The notes under the pieces: generated by a model | Seen by the model: the letters and a program-made list of their open reading frames with translations, nothing else | What the model was told of the DNA's origin: nothing | Databases searched by the model: none | Translations under genes and position numbers: made by a program | In this document: piece after piece, positions 1 through 7,429 of the stretch | Numbering within the stretch: position 1 is the first letter of the stretch | Layout: the number at the start of each line of letters is the position of its first letter | Source of the DNA: a virus | IMG/VR virus record: IMGVR_UViG_3300042876_000039 | Coordinates: 1 to 57,664 of that record | Length of the DNA stretch: 57,664 nt | Strand: one strand, 5' to 3'

Positions 1-675
1 GGCAACAGCTTCACGAATCGCCACCGCATCAGCTTCTGCCTTGAGTTCTGCCTTAGTCTTTTTCTTGGGCAAGGGGAGCAATGTGTCAGGGTTTGTAGGG
101 TCGAAACGTTCGTGACCATAGTTAGGATGTTGACGCAATGCTTGACGTTCAGCTTCTTCCTGACGTTCACGTTCACGTTGACGAGCCATCTCCGACTCAC
201 GATCTGCCTTCATTTTTGCCAATTGTGCTTGACGTTCAGCTTCTTCCTCATCCTTTTTACGATTGTAGAGGATGTATGCAGTACCACCGGCAATTACAAC
301 CAGCAAAACAATCAACAGATTACGACCAGTGTGAGATTCCTCAATGGACTCAATCTTTTTGACTTGAGGGGTGATAGCTTCTTTAAGACTTGCCACGCTA
401 GATTGTGGGGCAAAGTCAAGTGTGGGGTTCAGACCAGTAGCGATATCAAGAGCCTTCTTTGCTTTTTCTTGATTGCCTAGACCTGCTTGTGCCTGAGACA
501 TTGCATAGAATGCTTTAGCACTTTTGGGGTGATTGCGAATGATTTCCTCAAGACCCTTTTCTGCGGCAGAGTAATTTTGTTGTTGGATCAGCATTTGAAT
601 CTGATCGAATGTTGCCTCAGCATGTGCTGCCAAACTAGCAACGCCGAGAATAAGAGTAGCGAGAAACTTTTTCAT
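1..675 (-). CDS. Membrane-anchored TPR-like protein (C-terminus cut by window edge)
   Basis: Read directly on the minus strand from an ATG at 675; 225 codons lie in the window with no stop, so the C-terminus is missing. The N-terminus (MKKFLATLILGVASLAAHA) is a typical signal peptide. Residues about 20-85 look like a tetratricopeptide pair (QNYSAAEKGLEEII, then AFYAMSQAQAGLGNQEKAKKA). A hydrophobic segment follows, then a long charged, Arg/Glu-rich region. The layout suggests an exported protein with a periplasmic repeat domain, one membrane span and a charged coiled-coil tail. It stands behind its own strong promoter at 705-733. No specific function is recognised. Confidence 0.75.
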   Translation of the reverse strand, partial: MKKFLATLILGVASLAAHAEATFDQIQMLIQQQNYSAAEKGLEEIIRNHPKSAKAFYAMSQAQAGLGNQEKAKKALDIATGLNPTLDFAPQSSVASLKEAITPQVKKIESIEESHTGRNLLIVLLVVIAGGTAYILYNRKKDEEEAERQAQLAKMKADRESEMARQRERERQEEAERQALRQHPNYGHERFDPTNPDTLLPLPKKKTKAELKAEADAVAIREAVA

Positions 676-704
676 AAAGACTCCATGAGTTAATTGATAG
701 ATCA

Positions 705-733
705 ATTGTACAGGAAAAGCGATTATTTGTCAA
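705..733 (-). promoter_or_regulatory. Early sigma70-type promoter with overlapping inverted repeat
   Basis: On the minus strand, TTGACA (728-733), a 17-bp spacer and TACAAT (705-710). The inverted repeat AATTGAT-2 nt-ATCAATT (692-707) overlaps the -10. It drives the TPR-like gene that starts at 675. Confidence 0.85.
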
Positions 734-754
734 CCGCTTTTCACTGTATACTTT

Positions 755-1603
755 TTACTTACCGATGTTCATCAGTGTTTTAGTGTCGCCACCAAGCATT
801 GTACTTGGGAGAGCACCATTCCACTTTTCAATCCATTGCAATGCCACGTAGTTTGCACCACCATTTGACTGAATAGCTGCCGCTTGAATCGCAATAGCTT
901 TAGCTTCACCATCAGCCTGAGCGATACGACTTGCAGCCTCAACCTTGATACGTTCCAAGTCTTGTTGTGCCTTAGCAGTTTGTTGAACTGAAATCACCTT
1001 AGCTTCAATCGCTTTCTGATACTCAGGACTAAAGCCGAAGTTAACCAAGCTAATGTTACTGACTGTGATGTTAAACGGAGCCATCTTAGAAACCAAATGA
1101 GTCAGAATTTCTTGACTAACCAAATCACGCTTAGTAACCAATTCTTCACTTGTATAGTGACCAGTCACACTCTTAAACGCTTCGTTAATGCCAGGGCCAA
1201 GAACTTTTTCATCAACGTTCAAGCCATACTCTTTATAGATGTGTGGGACTTTTGCAGGATCAAGACGAAAGTTAACAACAATGTCAGTATGCACAACCTG
1301 CAAGTCTTTAGTACCTGCGTTAGCACCCTTCAACTCTGCCTTCTGCAATCGCACATCAACATCCTTGACCTGACTAATCGGGTTCACCATGTGAACACCT
1401 TCAGTCAACGGCTGAGGATTAACCTCACCTAGTGTTACTTGAACACCAGTATGTCCTGCTGAAATAACCGTGAATGACTCGAAAATAAAGACCAGTGCAA
1501 ACAACAGAGCACCGCCCAAAATACCCAACTTACTCTTGGTGAGTACAAAAACAGCAACTGCAATCGCAATGCCTACGATGGCAGCAAGAAACAATGTAAA
1601 CAT
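755..1603 (-). CDS. SPFH/band 7 (prohibitin-like) membrane protein
   Basis: 282 residues. Two hydrophobic segments at about 3-20 and 27-45 anchor the protein. They are followed by a prohibitin/stomatin-type domain (GHTGVQVTLGEV, then IVVNFRLDPAKV and ISLVNFGFSPEYQKAIEAK) and an Ala/Gln-rich helical stretch (QQTAKAQQDLERIKVEAASRIAQADGEAKA) typical of SPFH C-terminal coiled coils. Family members oligomerise on membranes and act as scaffolds or modulate FtsH-type proteases. The role in a phage is not established; protection or remodelling of the host membrane is an inference. It is transcribed alone from the promoter at 1640-1668. Confidence 0.88.
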   Translation of the reverse strand: MFTLFLAAIVGIAIAVAVFVLTKSKLGILGGALLFALVFIFESFTVISAGHTGVQVTLGEVNPQPLTEGVHMVNPISQVKDVDVRLQKAELKGANAGTKDLQVVHTDIVVNFRLDPAKVPHIYKEYGLNVDEKVLGPGINEAFKSVTGHYTSEELVTKRDLVSQEILTHLVSKMAPFNITVSNISLVNFGFSPEYQKAIEAKVISVQQTAKAQQDLERIKVEAASRIAQADGEAKAIAIQAAAIQSNGGANYVALQWIEKWNGALPSTMLGGDTKTLMNIGK

Positions 1604-1639
1604 AAAAACTCCTTTAAGGATTAATGAAAGTGAACACGT

Positions 1640-1668
1640 AGTATAGCACTACGTGGATTAATTGTCAA
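1640..1668 (-). promoter_or_regulatory. Early sigma70-type promoter with operator-like palindrome
   Basis: Minus strand TTGACA (1663-1668), 17-bp spacer, TATACT (1640-1645). CACGTAGT (1635-1642) and ACTACGTG (1648-1655) form an 8-bp inverted repeat around the -10. The -35 lies over the end of the upstream gene (stop at 1658). Confidence 0.87.
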
Positions 1669-2122
1669 CCTTTTCTTCTCTAGTCAACTCAGCAACTAAG
1701 AGAAAATGGTCATACGCTTTTTTGACTGCTGGATTTGTAAGCAATTTGTTTGCTTCCTCTTGCATAGCTTTGATTCCTGCTTCTGCACAATCACGGATAC
1801 ACAACCCATTGAGAGTAGCAAGTTCATCACCTAGTTCTTTTGCTAAATGTTCCCAAGCCTTCTTCTGACCTTCCGTGAGTAAGGTACGTTGTGGTCTGAG
1901 TTCACTAGCCTTACTGATGGCAGTGCAAATTGCATCCTCTGCTACACGTGCCGCGGCGATCATTGGGGCATACGCAGGGTCAATATTGTAACGCCGACTC
2001 GTGCCACCGGGATAACTCATAACAAGGTGATTTCCTTTAGTGAAGCTATCCAAGAAGTCATTGTCATATTCTGCTACCGGAACGTACTTACGTCCCTTCT
2101 TTTCGTAGTAAATCTTCTTCAT
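1658..2122 (-). CDS. Conserved phage protein (MKKIYYEK type), unknown function
   Basis: 154 residues from ATG 2122, which overlaps the upstream stop as ATGA; an in-frame upstream ATG at 2140 is less likely for that reason. The sequence (KKGRKYVPVAEYDNDFLDSF, HLVMSYPGGTSRRYNIDP) matches a protein I recognise as widespread in tailed-phage genomes but without a known role. The central part is helical and Ala-rich. It ends a four-gene ATGA-coupled string beginning with the 5'-3' exonuclease, which suggests an early, replication-associated job. Confidence 0.75.
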   Translation of the reverse strand: MKKIYYEKKGRKYVPVAEYDNDFLDSFTKGNHLVMSYPGGTSRRYNIDPAYAPMIAAARVAEDAICTAISKASELRPQRTLLTEGQKKAWEHLAKELGDELATLNGLCIRDCAEAGIKAMQEEANKLLTNPAVKKAYDHFLLVAELTREEKVDN

Positions 2123-2346
2123 GATTCGAGTACTTCCCAAAATAGTTCTTTAGTCTTGATATATGCAACTGGCTTGACCCAGCCTCTATCAATGCAGTCA
2201 GCTAGGATCAATTGATATTCACGAGGACATTGTCTTGAAATTTCTAGACCTGCACGTGGTACCAACTTGATACCATCAGTCATGTAAAAGTGTGCATCGT
2301 CCCGGTTAATCTCTTTGAAACGATTTTCTGGAGTAGTGAATGTCAT
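2119..2346 (-). CDS. Small conserved phage protein, unknown function
   Basis: 75 residues when started at ATG 2346, which overlaps the upstream stop as ATGA. The upstream in-frame ATG (2364) would lie inside the preceding gene. The protein is of mixed charge with no recognised domain (TPENRFKEINRDDAHFYMTD; ECIDRGW-type helix near the end). It is translationally coupled on both sides within the exonuclease operon. Confidence 0.65.
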   Translation of the reverse strand: MTFTTPENRFKEINRDDAHFYMTDGIKLVPRAGLEISRQCPREYQLILADCIDRGWVKPVAYIKTKELFWEVLES

Positions 2347-2579
2347 TTTTTCAAATCTTCCCACATTAGTTCTTTGGCACGTTTGTCAAGTTTCTCACGT
2401 TCGTTTTTCAGAATCAGTGGTGCCATTGTTTCGATGTACAATAACAATGCTTCTTTGCCACCATCTTGAAAGTGATTATAAGCACCTTTACCACCGATTT
2501 GAGATTCGTAATATAACTTCTGATCCTTGAGTACCGCAACAATACCCAAGTACAATTGCTTCTCAATTAAATCATTCAT
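2343..2579 (-). CDS. Small conserved phage protein, unknown function
   Basis: 78 residues from ATG 2579 (MNDLIEKQLYLGIVAVLKDQ), overlapping the 3' end of the exonuclease gene by 8 bases. A longer reading from 2663 would lie within the exonuclease coding region and is rejected. The protein is helical with a Lys/Glu-rich C-terminus. No domain is recognised. It is coupled to the following gene by ATGA. Confidence 0.6.
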   Translation of the reverse strand: MNDLIEKQLYLGIVAVLKDQKLYYESQIGGKGAYNHFQDGGKEALLLYIETMAPLILKNEREKLDKRAKELMWEDLKK

Positions 2580-3570
2580 TAAGGTTCCCTTGATACGGTG
2601 CATTAAGCCACTTAGAATAAGTTTCAGCTTGCTCAGAGATTTTCGTAAGATCATATTTGCCACAGAATTTCATAAAGTGAATGCCCACCTGTCCAACTTG
2701 TTTAGTTGCTACAGATTCTTTGATAGAAGTATCACATGCCTCTTTGATATTATCGGGCTGTGCCTTCAAATCAATTAGCATTTTATTGCGTTCATAGCAA
2801 TCACGCACCCGTTGTTCAACACCATTATGGTCAGTCCAGCGTTGGAGCATAAAATTGTTATAATTGAAACCTTGTTTGTGACGGTCTTCAAATGCTTCAC
2901 GAATACCCACACGATTCTTGCTACCTTTTTCGGGAGCACGGGGATATGCAGTGAACACGTTGTCACCTGCGTCACCTCTGACACACTTCAGGAAAAGCAG
3001 ATACTCAGGATCCTCAAGCAGCTTGGGTTTCTTTTCCTTGTCTAGTACGGGCTTACCTGATTCTTTAAAGTAACCGTCGAGGGTGACAAGTTCATTGCCC
3101 ACGCCATTGTATCTGAACACTTTGTCAGTGATAAGTTGATCGTAATCAGTATCAGTGGAAATAATATAGTGCGTGTCATCTGGGTGCAAGTGAATAAATC
3201 GAGCAATCATGTCATCAGCCTCTGCCTGAGGATGACGCAATACACTTACGTTGGTCTTCTCTTTGATGTAGGTTGTGAAGGCTTCGTATGTTTCCCAGAA
3301 CATTTCCGATTCTTCTTTTTCAGCCTCAGTGACGGACATGGCGTCAACGATACGATTTTTCTTATACGGCTCGTAAACGTCTTTGCGCCAGCTACGGCCT
3401 TCGAGACAGAATACGACATGATCGATTCCATAACGACGGACAGCTTGATTGACCGATGCAAAAGTAAGATGCAGTGCCATCCCCACCTTCTCCCAAGCAT
3501 CACTGTTACGTGATGCTACGTGACGGGCACGGAAGAATGTGTTAGCTGTGTCAATTAGTGCGTATTTCAT
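2572..3570 (-). CDS. rnh: 5'-3' exonuclease / T4 RNase H-like flap nuclease
   Basis: 332 residues. Acidic metal-site motifs of the FEN/T4 RNase H family are visible: ALIDTANTFFRARH at the N-terminus, AEADDMIARF near residue 117, STDTDYDQL near 138 and RGDAGDNVF near 200. In T4 this enzyme removes RNA primers and flaps during lagging-strand synthesis. Length fits the family (T4 RNase H is 305 residues). First gene of a four-gene operon behind the promoter at 3594-3622. Confidence 0.88.
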   Translation of the reverse strand: MKYALIDTANTFFRARHVASRNSDAWEKVGMALHLTFASVNQAVRRYGIDHVVFCLEGRSWRKDVYEPYKKNRIVDAMSVTEAEKEESEMFWETYEAFTTYIKEKTNVSVLRHPQAEADDMIARFIHLHPDDTHYIISTDTDYDQLITDKVFRYNGVGNELVTLDGYFKESGKPVLDKEKKPKLLEDPEYLLFLKCVRGDAGDNVFTAYPRAPEKGSKNRVGIREAFEDRHKQGFNYNNFMLQRWTDHNGVEQRVRDCYERNKMLIDLKAQPDNIKEACDTSIKESVATKQVGQVGIHFMKFCGKYDLTKISEQAETYSKWLNAPYQGNLNE

Positions 3571-3580
3571 GTGTGTCCTT

Positions 3581-3608
3581 AAGTAGTCGTATAATTATAC
3601 GACTACTT
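3581..3608. repeat. Perfect 28-bp palindrome in a promoter
   Basis: The 28 bases read identically on both strands (AAGTAGTCGT...ACGACTACTT, centre ATAATTAT). The palindrome covers the -10 of the exonuclease promoter. A dimeric repressor site or a hairpin at the 5' end of the transcript are both possible. Confidence 0.9.
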
Positions 3609-3622
3609 GGGTTTATTGTCAA
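3594..3622 (-). promoter_or_regulatory. Consensus sigma70 promoter for the exonuclease operon
   Basis: TTGACA (3617-3622), 17-bp spacer, TATAAT (3594-3599) on the minus strand: both hexamers are perfect. The -10 lies in the palindrome 3581-3608. Confidence 0.92.
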
Positions 3623-4044
3623 GCGATATCTTCTAGATACTTATCCGGAAAATTCTTAATACCGTCTACAACCGTTTTCATGTTGTATCGAGTAATGGGC
3701 AAGAACACCTGCTTAACTCGTTTCATTTTCAGTGGGTGACATTTGATCCGATCTTCAACCAAGTCACGCACATAGTCCGCGGTGACATTAGTGTGTTTTG
3801 GATCAACATACTCACTTGGTTTGTGATTACCTTGAGGATTTTCCAAGAAGGGAAACAATTCCCTCATTACATAACTCTCGCAGTTTTTCACGTGTTCATC
3901 ATACCCATCCACTGCTACATATAAGTGATGAACCGTAGGGTTGTTGTTTCCCTTATCATATGAAATGATGCGAGACTTAGCTTTCTTGGTGATACCAGGT
4001 TTAATCTTGCCGTACACCTCGGCAACATAAAGCATCATGCTCAT
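3619..4044 (-). CDS. GIY-YIG/T5orf172-like protein
   Basis: 141 residues from ATG 4044, overlapping the upstream stop as ATGA. The N-terminal half (LYVAEVYGKIKPGITKKAKS, RIISYDKG, then ESYVMRELFPFL and KPSEYVD) resembles the GIY-YIG nuclease superfamily in its T5orf172 form: Y-x-n-K-x-G-I-T, an Arg, a Glu on a later helix and a final S-E-Y/W. The family cuts DNA in phages, but the exact catalytic set is only loosely matched here. It could be an inactive relative. It shares a transcript with the ParB-like gene. Confidence 0.55.
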   Translation of the reverse strand: MSMMLYVAEVYGKIKPGITKKAKSRIISYDKGNNNPTVHHLYVAVDGYDEHVKNCESYVMRELFPFLENPQGNHKPSEYVDPKHTNVTADYVRDLVEDRIKCHPLKMKRVKQVFLPITRYNMKTVVDGIKNFPDKYLEDIA

Positions 4045-5246
4045 TTGAATTTGTCCTTCTGTGCAGGGCTAAGTTTCTTGAACATGTTAGTATTGTTTTC
4101 GCAGTAGCGAGTGTACAAACTCTTTGGTACATACTGATATGTGCCACCGGCTTTGATATACAATTGCATCAGCAATACAAGTGAAGCATCTTTAGGGCAG
4201 CCTGCAGGCTTATCACCGAATGCATCTTCGTAGTATGCTGGGTACAGTGCTTGTGTCAAATTCTTGAACTCAGGCCATCCACCTGCAACTTCCTTGACCA
4301 AAGCGTTGATATCACGCATGAATTCTTTGAATTCAGGTGCAGTGAAGTCTGCTCCTTCTTTTGCAAGTTTCTTACGCAATTCTTGGAAGGGAAGCATTTC
4401 GATAGCATCGAGCGGTTCCTGTGGCCAGTAAGTAGCGTGATTCTCTCCGAAGAAACGAACATCAGCGACTTCCAACTTTGTCAGCAAGTTGCTATGAACT
4501 ACTGCACCTGCTTTGAAACGCTCAGGACTATCAGGATGAACAGGGAACAAGTTCCAAGCTTCCAATTCAGTTTGGATGCGGTTTGCAATTTCGTATTTTT
4601 CTTGTGTATCTTTATTCGGTGAATCCAGACGTTTACCGAATACATGAATCTTGTGTGTTTCGAACGGGATGATTGGTTTCTTGTCTTCCCCGTTGATACC
4701 CAAGAAGTGTTCACGTGCAAAACTGAAATCGCTAGTTTCAACGACTTGACAGTTTACTTGCAAGTCCAGCCAATCTGCGGGATCCACATCAGGGAACAAT
4801 CCCAACTTTGCTCGGAGAGCAATTGCCAATACAGTGTGCTGTCCGTCAGTGATGTAGCAAACATCGCTCTTGGGCATTTTGATTACGTTAATCGTTGCTG
4901 GGCGACGGGAGTCCCAAGTAGTGATGATTCGAATGAGGTGATCGAAATCAATTTTTCGTTGTACTGCAAGTGCAGACAACAGGTGACGAATTTTAATTCG
5001 TTTCAATTTAGGCATTTGGTTGTATCGCTGAGGCTTGCCCTTGCGGCTAGTCTTGTAATCAGCAGATTCCAAAATCTGTTGGAGTTGTGTATACTCTGGG
5101 CTACCGATAAAGAGTTTAGCTAGTGCATCAATGCCGTTAGCGTCAACGTAGCCGGGTTTCTGATCCAGTTCATTTGTTGGGCGATCTGTCGGGGTGACTT
5201 GTTTTGAGTTAGGAACCCAAGTGAACTTATAAGTAGGTGTTGCCAT
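4041..5246 (-). CDS. ParB/DGQHR-domain-like protein
   Basis: 401 residues. The motif DVCYITDGQHTVLAIALRA near residue 130 is the D-G-Q-H-R/T signature of ParB N-terminal-like and DndB-type proteins. It is preceded by a basic region (KLKRIKIRHLLSALAVQRKI). Such domains bind nucleotides or DNA; in DGQHR proteins a link to DNA modification or partition is usual. The rest of the chain has no domain I recognise. It has its own promoter at 5309-5337 and is coupled to the GIY-YIG-like gene by ATGA. Confidence 0.65.
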   Translation of the reverse strand: MATPTYKFTWVPNSKQVTPTDRPTNELDQKPGYVDANGIDALAKLFIGSPEYTQLQQILESADYKTSRKGKPQRYNQMPKLKRIKIRHLLSALAVQRKIDFDHLIRIITTWDSRRPATINVIKMPKSDVCYITDGQHTVLAIALRAKLGLFPDVDPADWLDLQVNCQVVETSDFSFAREHFLGINGEDKKPIIPFETHKIHVFGKRLDSPNKDTQEKYEIANRIQTELEAWNLFPVHPDSPERFKAGAVVHSNLLTKLEVADVRFFGENHATYWPQEPLDAIEMLPFQELRKKLAKEGADFTAPEFKEFMRDINALVKEVAGGWPEFKNLTQALYPAYYEDAFGDKPAGCPKDASLVLLMQLYIKAGGTYQYVPKSLYTRYCENNTNMFKKLSPAQKDKFK

Positions 5247-5276
5247 AATTTTTCCTTTCTGTAATAAAATTTAGGC

Positions 5277-5303
5277 TGTGCAAAGAATATTATTCAATGC
5301 ACA
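5277..5303. repeat. Inverted repeat at the start of the ParB-like transcript
   Basis: TGTGCA (5277-5282) and TGCACA (5298-5303) flank an AT-rich centre that contains the small palindrome GAATATTATTC. It sits just downstream of the -10, where a repressor could block the start site. Confidence 0.6.
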
Positions 5304-5308
5304 ACCTT

Positions 5309-5337
5309 ATTATACGACAGAAACGATTAATTGTCAA
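5309..5337 (-). promoter_or_regulatory. Consensus sigma70 promoter for the ParB-like operon
   Basis: Minus strand TTGACA (5332-5337), 17 bp, TATAAT (5309-5314), both perfect. The -35 overlaps the last codons of the upstream gene (stop at 5334). Confidence 0.92.
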
Positions 5338-5768
5338 CTAATCTCTGTTCTTCCGTCACCCAAATCTTTTGTTCTAACCATACGCATATCTCGATTAGTT
5401 GGATCAGCTTGTTGTTGTTCATAAACTTCGAGTGCTACATTGCGACAAATTGTTTGGAACCAGCGATCCACAATGACTGAATCAGCTTCGTCATCCTTCA
5501 TTTTGTAACCAGCACGAATCAAATTAAGAATGAACTTGTCATTCCAATCTAGTTCGAATGCACCTGAGTTAATATCGTTAGGATCGATATCCATACCCAA
5601 TATATTCACGTAGGGATCTCCTGCGGCAGTTGCTTTCTCTTTAGCAGTTAACTCAGGTGTAACCTTCTTTTCCTTAGGCTTGCGTGGTTTCTTTACCTTA
5701 GGCATTACAGGAGCTGGCGCTGGTTCTGGAGTCTCTTTCTTTCCAAATAGTTTATCAAATAGTCCCAT
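5334..5768 (-). CDS. Conserved phage protein with Pro/Lys-rich N-terminus
   Basis: 144 residues. A short start (MGLFDKLFGKKE) leads into a Pro/Lys/Ala-rich linker to about residue 50. A folded, acidic C-terminal domain follows (LGMDIDPNDINSGAFELDWN, then DRWFQTICRNVALEVYEQQQ). The domain is familiar from T4-like phages of aquatic bacteria, with no known function. It directly follows the UV endonuclease gene (overlap of one base), so they share a transcript. Confidence 0.65.
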   Translation of the reverse strand: MGLFDKLFGKKETPEPAPAPVMPKVKKPRKPKEKKVTPELTAKEKATAAGDPYVNILGMDIDPNDINSGAFELDWNDKFILNLIRAGYKMKDDEADSVIVDRWFQTICRNVALEVYEQQQADPTNRDMRMVRTKDLGDGRTEIS

Positions 5769-6787
5769 TATTTTACTTTCTCATATAGTTTAAAGCTGGC
5801 CAAGTTCTTACCTTTAGCCTCGCACATCATATCGAATTTATCATAGAATGACAGTGCCCAATCATTTACTGCATCATTCCAGTAATAGTCTGAGTGTGCG
5901 CGAAGTTTCTGTTTGCTATGACCTGCGGCAATCAACGCACCATGATCGGGTAAGATGTGTCCGGGATGTTGAGTAAGTACATCTTCCCGAGAAACACTGT
6001 AATGGAGAGTAGGACGAATGCCCCTCCAACTATCAATAACCTTTTTAACAAGATCATCATTGCAGTCAAGATAGGTTCCCTCACGAATCCAATTATGGTG
6101 AATGTCCAAGACCGTAGGGACGAGGTCAGATAATGATAAGCAGTCAGATAGTCCATGTGTGTATTCCTCATTTTCGAGTGTTAGTGTGTTTCGTGCCTCA
6201 GGTGACAACTTGCCAAAAACATCCCTGATACCCTGAGGGCCTCTGCGACCAGAAATGTGTACGTTGATTTTGATATCTTGAAACTGTTTACCATAGCCCA
6301 TCATACGAGCCATGTCAACGTGATATTCAAATTCTTCGATACTCTTATTTACTACCTCGTCACGGTCGCTTGCAAGAACCACAAACTGATCGGGGTGAAA
6401 CGAAAGACGAACGTTGTTTTGTCGTGCAGTCTCACCTAGAGGTGCGAACCAACGAGCAAGTGAATCCTGAGTGTTTTGACTTTGCCAGAAGTCTGTGTAA
6501 TCTTCATGCGTATAGAACGACAACATGTCCGATGTGATACGCAACATACGCAGGGGTTCGGGAAGTGTTGCAACTTTCTTAATCAGTGCATGAGTGTTGA
6601 CAATATTGGTCTTAGCAACATCGATGATTTTTTGTTCGACTGCAGGACGATTGTTACGCTTTGCCCAAGCAAGTGTAGTACCACCTGTGTTCAAGCCTTC
6701 GACACTGGAAATCTCGCCTTTCTTGTTAATTTCAGCGAATTTACAAGCAAAACCGATACGTTTAGTGTTAAGGTCAAAAGAGTGCAT
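5768..6787 (-). CDS. uvsE: UV damage endonuclease (UvsE/UvdE family)
   Basis: 339 residues, the family's usual length. The TIM-barrel signatures of UVDE are visible: IGFACKFAEINKKG, LRMLRITSDMLSFYTHEDY, VRLSFHPDQFVVLASDRDEVV, DIKINVHISGRRGPQG, LTLENEE, VLDIHHNWI and LHYSVSRE, giving the metal-binding His, Glu and Asp residues. The enzyme nicks DNA 5' of UV photoproducts, an alternative to T4 DenV. Sunlit surface water would make this useful. Transcribed from the promoter at 6816-6844. Confidence 0.93.
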   Translation of the reverse strand: MHSFDLNTKRIGFACKFAEINKKGEISSVEGLNTGGTTLAWAKRNNRPAVEQKIIDVAKTNIVNTHALIKKVATLPEPLRMLRITSDMLSFYTHEDYTDFWQSQNTQDSLARWFAPLGETARQNNVRLSFHPDQFVVLASDRDEVVNKSIEEFEYHVDMARMMGYGKQFQDIKINVHISGRRGPQGIRDVFGKLSPEARNTLTLENEEYTHGLSDCLSLSDLVPTVLDIHHNWIREGTYLDCNDDLVKKVIDSWRGIRPTLHYSVSREDVLTQHPGHILPDHGALIAAGHSKQKLRAHSDYYWNDAVNDWALSFYDKFDMMCEAKGKNLASFKLYEKVK

Positions 6788-6800
6788 AAGAGTCCAAAGT

Positions 6801-6808
6801 GATAAATA
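6801..6808 (+). promoter_or_regulatory. Late-promoter-like box GATAAATA
   Basis: GATAAATA on the plus strand, one base from the T4 late consensus TATAAATA, followed by an AT-rich stretch. It lies 54 bases before the ATG of the first gene of the plus-strand late cluster (6863). It overlaps the 5' leader of the oppositely oriented UV endonuclease transcript. Confidence 0.6.
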
Positions 6809-6815
6809 ATATAAT

Positions 6816-6844
6816 ACTATAACACATCTGTGTTTTTATGTCAA
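6816..6844 (-). promoter_or_regulatory. Early sigma70-type promoter for uvsE
   Basis: Minus strand TTGACA (6839-6844), 17 bp, TATAGT (6816-6821). A small inverted repeat ACACATCTGTGT (6822-6833) fills the part of the spacer next to the -10. Confidence 0.88.
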
Positions 6845-6862
6845 CTATTTACGGATACAACT

Positions 6863-7429
6863 ATGAGAATCAATGAATTTATCAATGAGGGCAAAAAACC
6901 CGGTTTATGGGCAAACATTCACGCTAAACAAAACCGCATTAAAAACGGTTCCGGTGAGAAGATGCGTAAGCCAGGAAGTAAGGGCGCGCCTTCTGCACAA
7001 GATTTCAAAGATGCAGCAAATGAAGCAGCCAATCCAGCACAACAAGCTGCCATTGCTATTAGCAAAAAAGAGCAAGATGTCTCAGAAGACTGGCAAAAGG
7101 TCAACAAAAAGGACAAAACTGACGGTATGAGCAAGAAGGCTGTCAAAGCCTATCGCCGTGAGAATCCAGGTTCTAAACTAAAGACCGCTGTCACAACTAA
7201 GCCTTCAAAATTAAAGAAGGGCTCTAAGAGTGCAAAACGCCGTAAGAGTTTCTGCGCACGTATGAGTGGAATGAAAAAGGCTCATGCAAGTGCTAAGACT
7301 AAACGAGATCCGGATAGCCCAATCAACAAAGCATTGCGCCGTTGGAACTGCGAATCAGTAGAACAACTACAAGAATTGGTAATGATCGCCGAACAATATA
7401 TAGCAACAAAAAAGAAAGAATTGAAATGA
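6863..7429 (+). CDS. Small basic late protein with capsid-targeting-like tag and SFCARM...RRWNC domain
   Basis: 188 residues from ATG 6863; an in-frame ATG at 6830 lies upstream but would add 11 residues before the tag. The N-terminus MRINEFINE|G has the T4 internal-protein pattern ending in I-N-E. The rest is Lys/Ala-rich, with a C-terminal domain KSFCARMSGMKKAHASAK and INKALRRWNC that I recognise as common in tailed-phage head-associated proteins (DUF6321-like). The high positive charge suits DNA contact inside the head. It opens the plus-strand late cluster and is coupled to the next gene by ATGA. Confidence 0.8.
   Translation: MRINEFINEGKKPGLWANIHAKQNRIKNGSGEKMRKPGSKGAPSAQDFKDAANEAANPAQQAAIAISKKEQDVSEDWQKVNKKDKTDGMSKKAVKAYRRENPGSKLKTAVTTKPSKLKKGSKSAKRRKSFCARMSGMKKAHASAKTKRDPDSPINKALRRWNCESVEQLQELVMIAEQYIATKKKELK

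Noticed and set aside
112-480. Plus-strand open frame at the left end
   Set aside because: It is antisense to the clear TPR/membrane protein frame, has low-complexity Leu/Thr/Phe composition and no ribosome site.
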